A DNA stretch of 38,488 bases, taken from the NCBI GenBank assembly GCA_022562935.1, contig JADFOI010000020.1, forward strand, positions 1 through 38,488, read 5' to 3'. The notes beneath the pieces are model-generated. The model worked only from the letters and a program-made list of their open reading frames with translations. It ran no database searches and was not told the DNA's origin. Every line of letters begins with the position of its first letter. Position 1 is the stretch's first letter. Of this stretch, positions 25,133 to 32,816 are shown one piece after another. The position numbers and the translations under genes were made by a program. The DNA is from Acidobacteriota bacterium (GTDB lineage: Bacteria; Acidobacteriota; UBA6911; RPQK01; JADFOI01).

Positions 25133-25653
25133 AGCTCTTCTTTAGGGTCGTGGGAGGCATCGCGGCTATTGTCGTGGTCCTTGTCGTTGTTGTCAGCGCG
25201 ATCCTTCTGTCCCGTCCTGCGGGTTTCGATGTCATCCCCGGTGGACGCCTCAGTGGGGAGGACATAACGGGTTCGGTGACGGACTGGAGCTTCATACAAC
25301 AGCACCCCATCGTCACCCTCGAGGTGCGACCCTCGGATCCCTACTCGGTCAACACCTCCTGCTTTCTTCACGATGGGGTTCCCTATGTGCGCTCCTCGCC
25401 CCGCTTTCCCCTGCTGCAACTCCGCCAACTGTTCTGGGGCTCCGGCGAAAGCCACTGGGCCTTGTTACTGCTTCAGGATCCGAACCTGCGACTGAAGGTG
25501 GGAAACAAAATCTACACGGTACGGGCCACACGCGTAGAGGATCCGAAACTGGTGCGAGCAATCTATGAAAACCAGGTCCGCCGCCACACGGGAAGTACCT
25601 TGACACCAGAAGAGATCGAGCGGATCTGGTTTTTTCGGATCGACTCGCCCTGA
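25129..25653 (+). CDS. Membrane-anchored small protein, paralog 4 of 4 (possible split-barrel fold)
   Basis: 174 residues, the longest copy, with an extra segment RFPLLQLRQLFWG at about residues 86-98 between the HDGVPYVRS strand and the W-x-LLLLQDPNLRLKV box. It keeps IPGGRLSGEDIT, DWSF, VTLEVRPSDPYSVNTS, KIYTVRATRVEDP and FFRIDSP. In the W-box, QFLL is replaced by LLLL. There is no Shine-Dalgarno of its own; its ATG overlaps the esterase stop by 4 bases, implying coupled translation. The overlap suggests that the esterase and this protein act together, which makes it the best handle for assigning the family a role. Confidence 0.82.
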   Translation: MKLFFRVVGGIAAIVVVLVVVVSAILLSRPAGFDVIPGGRLSGEDITGSVTDWSFIQQHPIVTLEVRPSDPYSVNTSCFLHDGVPYVRSSPRFPLLQLRQLFWGSGESHWALLLLQDPNLRLKVGNKIYTVRATRVEDPKLVRAIYENQVRRHTGSTLTPEEIERIWFFRIDSP

Positions 25654-25693
25654 GCTTGTCCCTCTCAAGTCTGCCCGCTAAACTTTGAGAATC

Positions 25694-26350
25694 ATGAAAC
25701 TCTTCTTCAGGCCCATTAACTTTTTGTTGCTCGCCGGCAACCTCCTGCTTGCCTCGAACAGTTCTGTGGGCATGACCAGTGCCCAAGCTTCTTCTCAAGC
25801 GGATTCCAGAAGCCCTTTTGAGACGCTGTCTCAGATCGTTCAGGCGGACTCTATAAGAATCAAAGACGAGTGGGAAGGGTACGGTCCTTTCTCACCCATC
25901 TCTGCTTTTTGGGATCTCCATCGGTCCCAGGACGGGTTTTCAGGAACCGCTACCTTTCGGGCCCACACCCACTACTCCCTCTATTTTTCGCGCCCCGATC
26001 TTGAGGGAAAGGTTTTGACGGATACGGTAGATATTCTTGTCCCTGCTGGGAATGTGACCAGCTTCCTGAGCAGACTTTCCAGAGTGCGTCTCTTTAAGGG
26101 GGAATACGTCCCCTCCATCCCCAGGATAGCCTCCTACCCGTCCATAAGTATCGAGATCGAGGTGGGTCCTGAGACGATCACTTTCTTCACCCGGTCTCAA
26201 GGGAAGGAGCACATACCCTGGGGTGTCACCATCCAAGGGGAGACTTATGTGGTGGTTTCCTCTGATGTGCCGGCCGGGGCACTGGAGCAGCACCTCGAGC
26301 CACACCTGAAGCGGGAGGTTTTGAAGGAGTTACTCAACACCGTGAAATAG
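25694..26350 (+). CDS. Exported protein of unknown function
   Basis: 218 residues. The signal peptide covers about residues 1-33 (LLLAGNLLLASNSSVGMTSAQA). The mature part is mostly predicted beta strand: GTATFRAHTHYSLYFSRPDL, TDTVDILVPAGNVTSFLSRL, SIEIEVGPETITFFTRSQG, and a C-terminal helix with repeated L-x-x-x-L. No family recognised. ATG 25694 is preferred to the TTG at 25685, which only adds three residues. It starts 41 bases after paralog 4 and may be the last gene of that unit. Confidence 0.7.
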   Translation: MKLFFRPINFLLLAGNLLLASNSSVGMTSAQASSQADSRSPFETLSQIVQADSIRIKDEWEGYGPFSPISAFWDLHRSQDGFSGTATFRAHTHYSLYFSRPDLEGKVLTDTVDILVPAGNVTSFLSRLSRVRLFKGEYVPSIPRIASYPSISIEIEVGPETITFFTRSQGKEHIPWGVTIQGETYVVVSSDVPAGALEQHLEPHLKREVLKELLNTVK

Positions 26351-26499
26351 AGGTAGAAAGCGGCCACCCTCGCGTCTCGCATTACCCAGATGATGCATCG
26401 TCCTCTGATAGTTCTTGAGCGCTGACCCGGAGAATGGTATTTTGCTACCCGACAAGAGTCTAAGACATTTCGATAAATCATCTTGGAAGGCGGTTCACT

Positions 26500-28854
26500 A
26501 TGTCCGAAAGTAGAAGTCCGTTTCGAAAAATAACTCAGCGAAACCAGGTTATCCTGGCCTCTCTTCTTGCAAGCCTACTCCTTTCGCCCACATTGACGCC
26601 TGTTCTTGGCCAGGAAACGGCACCCTTCCAATTGGTGGAAGCAACCATCGAGGATATCCATAACGCCATCAAGTCAGACCAGACTACCTGCCAGGAATTA
26701 GTCCAGCAGTATATCCTTCGAGCCAAGGCCTACAACGGTGTCTGCACCCAGTTGATCACTGAAGATGGAGCTTCTATTGCTCCTGCTCGAGGAGTGGTTA
26801 GCGCGGGTGCGCCTCTAGAGTTTCCAACGGAAACCGTTGCGGCATCAAGCTTGTTCCCGGATTTTGATGAGTATGTCGGAACGCCCTTGGACTTTGGAAG
26901 AATGGAAGCAACCCTATCGGATCCAAGCGTTCAGCAGCAATACGGAATGAGAGTCGGGATCCCCAATGCAGGCCAGCTCAACGCACTGGAAACCCTCAAC
27001 ATCCGTGGTGAGCGTTCTGTTACCTGCAAAGGCCCATTCGATGCACATCCCTCCAAAGGTCCTCTTCCAGCAGGAGCCCCGGAAGTCTGTGAGGACTTTC
27101 GCCGGCAGCCCGATGCTTTGGAAAGAGCAGCCGAATTGGATGCCCAATATGGAAACGATCCTGACCTGGAGAATTTACCCCTCTATTGCATTCCATTCTC
27201 CTTCAAGAATTGGTATGACGCCAAGGACATCCGGGGAACAGGTGGGAATGACGTCAACTTTGCCATGGATGTGCCCCCCATTGACTCCGTCCCTGTGGCT
27301 CAGGTGAGGGCAAAAGGGGCGATCGTTTTTGCCATCGCCACCGCCAGCAATAATCGTATCTCTCTATCGCCTACTCCTCCTGGCGTTCCACCAGCAAAGC
27401 TTTTTTCTCCTGCCGGATCGATACCCGGGGACCGAAGGCCGACAACCTCGATCAGTACCTGGGGAGGACAGCCCTGCAACCCCTATGATACAGAGCGCGA
27501 AACCAGGGGAACGAGCTCCGGTTCGGGTGTCTCTGTGGGCGCGAATCTGGTGGTGTGCTCCATCTGCGAACAGACCTTTGCTTCCTGTCAAGGTCCTGCA
27601 GCCAGGAATAACATCGTGAATTTCCTGACCACCAAAGGGGTGAATTCCGACGGCGGCATTCTTGCCCGCAAGATGGATGACCGGGCAGGCATCCATTGTC
27701 GCACGGTCCAAGACGCAGTCCGGGTTCTGGATGCCATAAAAGGGTACACCTCCAGGGAATACTTCACCGCCATTCCCAAAAGCCTGATCCCGGAAGAACC
27801 CTATACCAGTTTTGTGATCGATGAAGACGACCTTGAAGGCCAGGCTAAGCCTCTCGAGGGAATACGTATCGGGATTGTGCGTGAGTACATGGTCAAACAC
27901 AGCCGAAATGATGTCGCCGTCAGCGATCAAATAGACAAGGAAATTAAAACCATTTTGCGCGATAAGCTGGGAGCAGAGCTCGTTGAATCCGTCGATCCAC
28001 TCTATCCTGACGATCCCCAGGTTCCCAATATGAAATATACCTTCCAGGACGCTTTCGCCGAGATTCTCCCCATGAATGTGCCTGAGTATTTCTCTAGAAC
28101 AACCCGCTCGGGCGATCTGGAATTTGCCGTACCTGGCTTTGATGTGACGACCAAGGATTATCTGGTCAAATTAGCGCTGGGCCAGGCCCCCTTATCGGAC
28201 AGTCTCAATTTACGCCGCATCACCACGGGCTTTGACAATACCGGACGAGGGCATTTCAACACGGCCAAATATCTGGCGGAAAGAGGGGATACAAGGGTAT
28301 TTGATTGGGCGACTTGGATCGCTAACGATAAACCGGTTTCTGACAGTGATCGAAGGAGCGCCGAAAATGCGGTGGATGTACAGGACCTTCGTCCAACCAG
28401 AGGCATCGACATGTTTAAGATGCAGGCCGTGGTGAGGCTTGTGATTCAAAAGGTGATGTATGAAAACGACATCGACGCCTTTGTGAACCCGGAAAATACC
28501 CTCCCCCATCGAAAGATTGGCGGCGCCAGCGAACCGACCGTCGATGATCGAAGTGCAGTGAGTTGCTGTGGACGCTTCACCGCCTTTGTAGGAATGCCTC
28601 AGATTATCGTTCCTGCCGGCTATAACCAGATTGTCTACGAGCCCGGGTTTGCTCTCAGCGCAGACAGGACGAGATACAACTATGTCAGTGGCAGCCAACG
28701 CTCGTCGCTTCCTCGTCCCATGCCCATCAGCATGATGCTGTGGTCGGGTCCCGGTGAGGAACCGGTTCTGATCAAGATCGCGTCAGCCTATGAAGCGGCA
28801 ACGAAACACCGAGTTCCACCGCCTGACTTTGGACCGCTGCCGGAAGAGCAATAA
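26500..28854 (+). CDS. Large secreted amidase-signature protein
   Basis: 784 residues, much longer than a typical amidase (about 470-520). Signal peptide about 17-37. The N-terminal helix segment FQLVEATIEDIHNAIKSDQTTCQELVQQYILRAKAYN is the usual amidase lead. Inserts of over 100 residues precede the catalytic Lys236 (PFSFKNWYD), Ser339 (RGTSSGSG) and the probable nucleophile Ser362 (FASCQGPAA). The nucleophile region is unusually cysteine-rich (CSICEQTFASC) and diverges from TDxGGSIR, so activity is likely but not certain. A promoter TTGAGC-17-TATTTT lies at about 26416-26444, and GGAAGG sits before the ATG. The C-terminal SYEAATKHRVPP tail is standard. It converges on the lipoprotein at 28900. 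Confidence 0.88.
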   Translation: MSESRSPFRKITQRNQVILASLLASLLLSPTLTPVLGQETAPFQLVEATIEDIHNAIKSDQTTCQELVQQYILRAKAYNGVCTQLITEDGASIAPARGVVSAGAPLEFPTETVAASSLFPDFDEYVGTPLDFGRMEATLSDPSVQQQYGMRVGIPNAGQLNALETLNIRGERSVTCKGPFDAHPSKGPLPAGAPEVCEDFRRQPDALERAAELDAQYGNDPDLENLPLYCIPFSFKNWYDAKDIRGTGGNDVNFAMDVPPIDSVPVAQVRAKGAIVFAIATASNNRISLSPTPPGVPPAKLFSPAGSIPGDRRPTTSISTWGGQPCNPYDTERETRGTSSGSGVSVGANLVVCSICEQTFASCQGPAARNNIVNFLTTKGVNSDGGILARKMDDRAGIHCRTVQDAVRVLDAIKGYTSREYFTAIPKSLIPEEPYTSFVIDEDDLEGQAKPLEGIRIGIVREYMVKHSRNDVAVSDQIDKEIKTILRDKLGAELVESVDPLYPDDPQVPNMKYTFQDAFAEILPMNVPEYFSRTTRSGDLEFAVPGFDVTTKDYLVKLALGQAPLSDSLNLRRITTGFDNTGRGHFNTAKYLAERGDTRVFDWATWIANDKPVSDSDRRSAENAVDVQDLRPTRGIDMFKMQAVVRLVIQKVMYENDIDAFVNPENTLPHRKIGGASEPTVDDRSAVSCCGRFTAFVGMPQIIVPAGYNQIVYEPGFALSADRTRYNYVSGSQRSSLPRPMPISMMLWSGPGEEPVLIKIASAYEAATKHRVPPPDFGPLPEEQ

Positions 28855-28857
28855 CCT

Positions 28858-28884
28858 TAGATCGGATTATGCATCAACCGGGCC
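28858..28884. repeat. Short palindromic remnant of the MITE terminus
   Basis: TAG-AT-CGGATTATGCATCA is followed by ACCGGGCCGGGG; the two arms resemble joined terminal repeats as at 16545-16572, but more degenerate. It fills the short gap between the convergent genes ending at 28854 and 28900. Confidence 0.4.
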
Positions 28885-28899
28885 GGGGAACGAAGCGGT

Positions 28900-29436
28900 C
28901 TACTCTTGTGCCCCGACCTTCACCATGATGTGGGCGTAGGGGGTGCCCTTCCACATCACGTAGACGGGGTCCTGCGGATCGGTAGAAATCCCCTCGAGGA
29001 TAGCCTGATCAGGCACCAGGATCATCAGGTGCGGCCCTTCCTTGACCCACTGGTTGTCATCCGTTGGCTCGGTGGCGAAGGGATCCACGTTACTGACGCC
29101 AAGGGCCTCTCCCTCGCCAGCCATCATGTAGGACAGGCTGAACTTCTGAACATCTATGGGTGCCTTGGTCATGACGGCTCCAATGAGTTCGTCCCACTGA
29201 GACTGGTTGCACATGGGTCCAATGGCCCCTGAACCCGGGTAACAGGTCCAGCTGTTGGACCCCTGTCTCAGCACTCTTCCGTCCGAGGTTTTAATCGTGG
29301 CGTTCTTTGTCACAGACTCTGGAGCAGCGCTCTCCGCCTCGGCGATGAGTTCCACATCGCTCGCCTGGGTTTGAGCGCAGCCCGTCACAAGCAGGCTGAG
29401 AAAAAGCACTGGGATAAGTGTTCTTAAAATGTCCAT
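28900..29436 (-). CDS. Small conserved lipoprotein of unknown function
   Basis: 178 residues. The lipobox LLVTGC (Cys20) marks a lipoprotein. The mature part contains SNSWTCYPGSGAIGPMCNQSQW with two cysteines likely to form a disulfide, SYMMAGEGEALGVSNVDPFAT, GPHLMILVPDQ, and PVYVMWKGTPYAHIMVKV. I recall this pattern from uncharacterised exported bacterial proteins but cannot name a function. ATG 29436 has AGGAGGG 8 bases upstream, and the promoter at 29477-29504 fits. Confidence 0.78.
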   Translation of the reverse strand: MDILRTLIPVLFLSLLVTGCAQTQASDVELIAEAESAAPESVTKNATIKTSDGRVLRQGSNSWTCYPGSGAIGPMCNQSQWDELIGAVMTKAPIDVQKFSLSYMMAGEGEALGVSNVDPFATEPTDDNQWVKEGPHLMILVPDQAILEGISTDPQDPVYVMWKGTPYAHIMVKVGAQE

Positions 29437-29476
29437 GGATGTCTCCCTCCTTAGAGTTTCTTAGTGAAGTGACTCT

Positions 29477-29504
29477 AGCCTACGCCATGGAATCACTTTG
29501 TCAA
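29477..29504 (-). promoter_or_regulatory. Sigma-70-like promoter for the small lipoprotein gene
   Basis: On the minus strand, consensus -35 TTGACA (29499-29504), 16-base spacer, TAGGCT (29477-29482), about 40 bases before the start codon. Confidence 0.55.
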
Positions 29505-29611
29505 GAGTTGGCAAGGTCCATTCTCAAACAACGGGTTGTCAGATCAACCGGCTGGATTTGACGAGGTAGCTCCTGGAGTTGCATCCTTTAATGATAGGGA
29601 GTTGAAGAAAG

Positions 29612-30409
29612 ATGATGTTCCATAAGGCCCTTATATTTGTGTTGTTTGCGTCAGGGATGGTCCTGGCTCAGTTCAGGACTGCGAATCTGTCGGGAACAGT
29701 TTCCGGCGAGGCAGGGATGCCACTCGAGGGAGTGGGGATTAAAGTGACCTTTCTCACCCCAAGCCGCGATTTTGTGGGGCCGACACTGGTTCGGGAAGTT
29801 TGGTCAGGACTCACTGAAGAGGACGGCAATTACAGGGTGCCCAGCTTGCTGTTGGGAAGCTACCAGGTAGAAGCTTCCTTAGCCGGATTCGACACCAAAC
29901 TAAGGTGGCTACCCCTGAGAACCAGCGCAGATGAAATGATCTTGGATTTCACATTGAAAGCGGAAGACATCCCGGAAGCGGTACAGAGATTTACTTCACT
30001 CCCGGGACCCGCGAGCAGGGAACCCATCAACGAGCCGGTTCCCGTTGCCACCAACCAGAGTGAGCACATCTCCCCCGATGCCCGGCCGTCGCCACCACCT
30101 GCTGAGCTACCACCGACTGAGCCACCACCCACCAGCCAGCTTGGATTTACAGCCTCCAGGCCCGTCGGTTTTGCTATTCAGATCGCGGCCTTCCAGACTC
30201 GCCAGAAAGCTGAAGGATTACGGGCCAGGTTACAAGAGGCTGGTTTTACCGCCTATGTCGTTGTAACCGATGTTTTTCCAGTATCAGCTCGTTACTACCG
30301 GGTGCGCGTGGGTCCGTTTGACACTCGAGAGGAAGCCCAAAGGGTGGCCTCGAACCTGCGGAGCCGTTTTCCACGAGAAATACCTGATTTCTGGATCGCT
30401 TCCTATTGA
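29612..30409 (+). CDS. Secreted carboxypeptidase-regulatory-like / SPOR fusion protein
   Basis: 265 residues. Signal peptide 1-19 (FASGMVLAQ). Residues about 22-115 form a carboxypeptidase-regulatory-like beta-sandwich (ANLSGTVSGEAGMPLEGVGIKV, EDGNYRVPSLLLGSYQVEASLAGFD). A proline-rich linker spans about 145-170 (PSPPPAELPPTEPPPT). A C-terminal SPOR domain (about 186-264: FAIQIAAFQTRQKAEGLRARL, YRVRVGPFDTREEAQRVASNL) follows. SPOR domains bind denuded peptidoglycan at division sites, so the protein is probably periplasmic and septal or wall-bound. GGAG and AAGAAAG lie upstream of the ATG. It is followed by a strong hairpin terminator. Confidence 0.88.
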   Translation: MMFHKALIFVLFASGMVLAQFRTANLSGTVSGEAGMPLEGVGIKVTFLTPSRDFVGPTLVREVWSGLTEEDGNYRVPSLLLGSYQVEASLAGFDTKLRWLPLRTSADEMILDFTLKAEDIPEAVQRFTSLPGPASREPINEPVPVATNQSEHISPDARPSPPPAELPPTEPPPTSQLGFTASRPVGFAIQIAAFQTRQKAEGLRARLQEAGFTAYVVVTDVFPVSARYYRVRVGPFDTREEAQRVASNLRSRFPREIPDFWIASY

Positions 30410-30412
30410 GCA

Positions 30413-30460
30413 GGACAGAGATTAGGGACAGGGCTCGGGGCCTGTCCCTAATCTCTGTCC
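30413..30460 (+). terminator. Strong hairpin terminator
   Basis: A perfect 20-bp inverted repeat (30413-30432 GGACAGAGATTAGGGACAGG and its complement at 30441-30460) with an 8-base loop is followed by CCTTTTTCCCTTTTTT. It starts 4 bases after the SPOR gene stop. The arm sequence resembles a repeat that I recall from other bacterial genomes, so it may also be a REP-like unit. Confidence 0.8.
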
Positions 30461-30529
30461 CCTTTTTCCCTTTTTTCCATCTCGGCCCCTAATCTCGGCC
30501 AACACCCCACCCTTAGAAGGTCATTCTGA

Positions 30530-30558
30530 TTGCCTTTCTCCTCTTGCAGTTCTAGCAT
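30530..30558 (+). promoter_or_regulatory. Recurring promoter-like motif before the arylsulfotransferase gene
   Basis: TTGCCT (30530-30535), 17 bases, TAGCAT (30553-30558), preceded by CTGA. CATCGCACAGTGACCGA follows at about 30571, nearly the same as after the motif before paralog 2. Confidence 0.55.
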
Positions 30559-30611
30559 GAAAAACAACTGCATCGCACAGTGACCGACCGCGAACTGTAG
30601 AGGAAGAGTTC

Positions 30612-32267
30612 ATGCCTGAAAATAGCCGAGGGTTGCCTGTTTTTTTGCTGCTCGGATGCCTGGTCACGAGTTCCTGTGGGGATTCAAGGCCACCGAGCTT
30701 TGTCTCAGGCCCCAGGATCAGCCCCAACCCAAACCCGGCTGTCCCGCTGGCGGCCATTCTCGAATTCAGCACCGACGAACCCAGCCGAGTCGTCCTGATC
30801 GTCTCGGATGGCAAAGAGGAACGGGAAGTTGATGTGAATCAGGATTTTACAACCGATCACCGATTCCCCATTCTTGGACTCGCTGCTGATAAGACGTATA
30901 CCCTCACCGTTCGTGCTGTAGACCCTTCAGGAAATTGGGTTGAGGCCCAGGACCCACTGAAATACACGACGCCCGTCTTGCCCGATGATTTTCCCCCACT
31001 CTCGGTCCAGGTGAGTCAGACAGATCGGATGGAGCCCGGTGTCACCCTGTTTGAGATCACCAAAAGGATCGGGAATCAGCCCGACTCGGATTTTCATTTG
31101 GTACTGGCAGTCAATCCACAGGGTGAGGTCGTTTGGTACTATCGCCCGGATCACCCTGCTCGCTATATACACGTTCTCTCCAATAGGAACCTTTTGTACA
31201 TCAGTGGGTACAGGGTCATAGAAGCAACCTTGACGGGAGAAATTGTTCGGCGATGGCACGCTGCCAGATATCCCAACGACGGAAAAGAACTCGATGTTCC
31301 TGAGGGATCCATTCCTGTTGATGTCGAAACCTTTCACCACGAAGTCCTCCAAATGCCTTCGGGCAACTTTTTAGTGATATCCACCGAGTTGCGCGTTGTG
31401 GACAACTTCCCGACAGAAGTCGGGAACCCGGGATCTCCACGGGAAAAAGCCAGTGTCATCGGGGACGTCATTGTCGAATTTCAACCCGATGGGACCATCG
31501 TAAACCGGTGGAGCTTACTGGACCTGATGGACCCGGATCGCTACGGATACTCATCCTCGGGTAATTTCTGGAGGACCCGAGGTTATGGTCATATCGAGGG
31601 AGAATTGAAGGACTGGGGCCACGCTAACAGTGTTTTCTACAACCCACCCGATGACTCCGTTATCGTCTCCGTTCGGCTCCAGGATGCGGTGATCAAGCTC
31701 TCTCGAGAAACCGGAGAACTCATCTGGATTCTGGGTACTCATGCAGGTTGGGGAGACCGGTGGAAACCTTATTTGCTCAATCCTGTCGGAGACTTCGAGT
31801 GGCCGTATCACCAGCATGCGGCCCGAACCACCCGCGATGGATTATTGTTGCTCTTCGATAACGGAAACGATCGCGCTTGGCCTCCTGAGGCCAGAACCCC
31901 TGACAAGGAGGCTTACAGCCGTGCGGTTGAGTTCAAGATCGACGAAGAACAAGGTACAGTCGAACAGGTTTGGTTATACGGAGGCCCAGGTCCAGGCGCC
32001 TTCTTCTCATCTTTTGTTTCAGAGGCCGACCTCTTGCCGGTCACCGGCAACGTCTTGGTAACAGAAGGTGGACTCACTCGTAATGACCAAGGAGAGTACG
32101 CATCTGGAAGGGAAGCCACTCGCTACTCAACGCGGATTGTTGAGGTCACCCATTCGGAAGCACCCGAAATCGTGTTTGAACTGCTGATCGAGGATCCGTC
32201 AGCTGAACATCCGATGGGGTGGACGGTTTACCGAAGCGAACGATTGCCTGACCTTTACCCAGACTGA
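30612..32267 (+). CDS. Arylsulfotransferase-like (ASST) lipoprotein
   Basis: 551 residues with lipobox LVTSSC (Cys22). An N-terminal beta-sandwich (about 30-120) precedes a propeller domain. Likely catalytic positions by comparison with E. coli AssT are His243 in ETFHHEVLQM, His337 in DWGHANSV, Arg355 in IVSVRLQDA (the 18-residue His-Arg spacing equals that in AssT) and His402 in YHQHAA. AssT moves sulfate between phenolic compounds without PAPS, via a sulfo-histidine. The protein could therefore sulfate or desulfate phenols at the cell envelope. Start ATG 30612 has GAGGAAGAG. It is monocistronic with its own promoter. Confidence 0.85.
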   Translation: MPENSRGLPVFLLLGCLVTSSCGDSRPPSFVSGPRISPNPNPAVPLAAILEFSTDEPSRVVLIVSDGKEEREVDVNQDFTTDHRFPILGLAADKTYTLTVRAVDPSGNWVEAQDPLKYTTPVLPDDFPPLSVQVSQTDRMEPGVTLFEITKRIGNQPDSDFHLVLAVNPQGEVVWYYRPDHPARYIHVLSNRNLLYISGYRVIEATLTGEIVRRWHAARYPNDGKELDVPEGSIPVDVETFHHEVLQMPSGNFLVISTELRVVDNFPTEVGNPGSPREKASVIGDVIVEFQPDGTIVNRWSLLDLMDPDRYGYSSSGNFWRTRGYGHIEGELKDWGHANSVFYNPPDDSVIVSVRLQDAVIKLSRETGELIWILGTHAGWGDRWKPYLLNPVGDFEWPYHQHAARTTRDGLLLLFDNGNDRAWPPEARTPDKEAYSRAVEFKIDEEQGTVEQVWLYGGPGPGAFFSSFVSEADLLPVTGNVLVTEGGLTRNDQGEYASGREATRYSTRIVEVTHSEAPEIVFELLIEDPSAEHPMGWTVYRSERLPDLYPD

Positions 32268-32303
32268 GAACTGCTTGAACTTCACCTCAGATCAGGGATT
32301 TCA

Positions 32304-32332
32304 TTGCCTTTAGTTCCCCGGGCACCTATCAT
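32304..32332 (+). promoter_or_regulatory. Recurring promoter-like motif before the DoxX operon
   Basis: TTGCCT (32304-32309), 17-base spacer, TATCAT (32327-32332), 31 bases before the DoxX start codon. The -10 is closer to consensus than in the other copies. Confidence 0.55.
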
Positions 32333-32363
32333 TTAGAAATTCCCTCTTTTAAGGAGGTCCAAA

Positions 32364-32816
32364 ATGAAGAACCTGGCACCCATGTTTCCTCGTTTTATCC
32401 TGGGCTTCGGCTTTGTCTATCACGGCTTTCCAAAGCTTTTCTTGCCTGGGGAGCGTGAGGTTTTCGTAGGCATGTTACGAACGATAGGAGTCCCCCAACC
32501 CGGTCTCATGGCATGGGCTGTGGGGGCCCTCGAGTTTGTGGGTGGTTTGGCCCTTATAGTGGGTGCATTTGTGGTGATTTTTGGGTGCCTGTTGACCATC
32601 AACATGCTGGTGGCTCTGTTCACCGTACATCTCCCTCAAGGATTTAACTTCATGCACATTACCGGTATGGCGGAAACAGGTCCGACCTTTGGCATGCCCG
32701 GCTACGAAGTAAATCTGTTGTATATCGCAGGGCTCCTCGTGCTCATCCTCGGTGGAGCAGGGGCGTTTTCCGTGGACCGAAGGCGGTCCCACGGTAGACC
32801 TGGAGGATTTCGATGA
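32364..32816 (+). CDS. DoxX-family membrane protein
   Basis: 150 residues with four hydrophobic segments (about 8-22, 44-70, 74-92 and 115-138). The DoxX opening (RFILGFGFVYHGFPKLF), the GALEFVGGLALIVG helix and the MNMLVALFTVHLP-like third segment are clear. DoxX proteins are small membrane proteins often linked to redox enzymes or quinone-associated functions; the exact role is unknown. A perfect AAGGAGG precedes ATG 32364. Its stop overlaps the next gene's start (ATGA), forming an operon with the Abhydrolase_10 protein. Confidence 0.88.
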   Translation: MKNLAPMFPRFILGFGFVYHGFPKLFLPGEREVFVGMLRTIGVPQPGLMAWAVGALEFVGGLALIVGAFVVIFGCLLTINMLVALFTVHLPQGFNFMHITGMAETGPTFGMPGYEVNLLYIAGLLVLILGGAGAFSVDRRRSHGRPGGFR

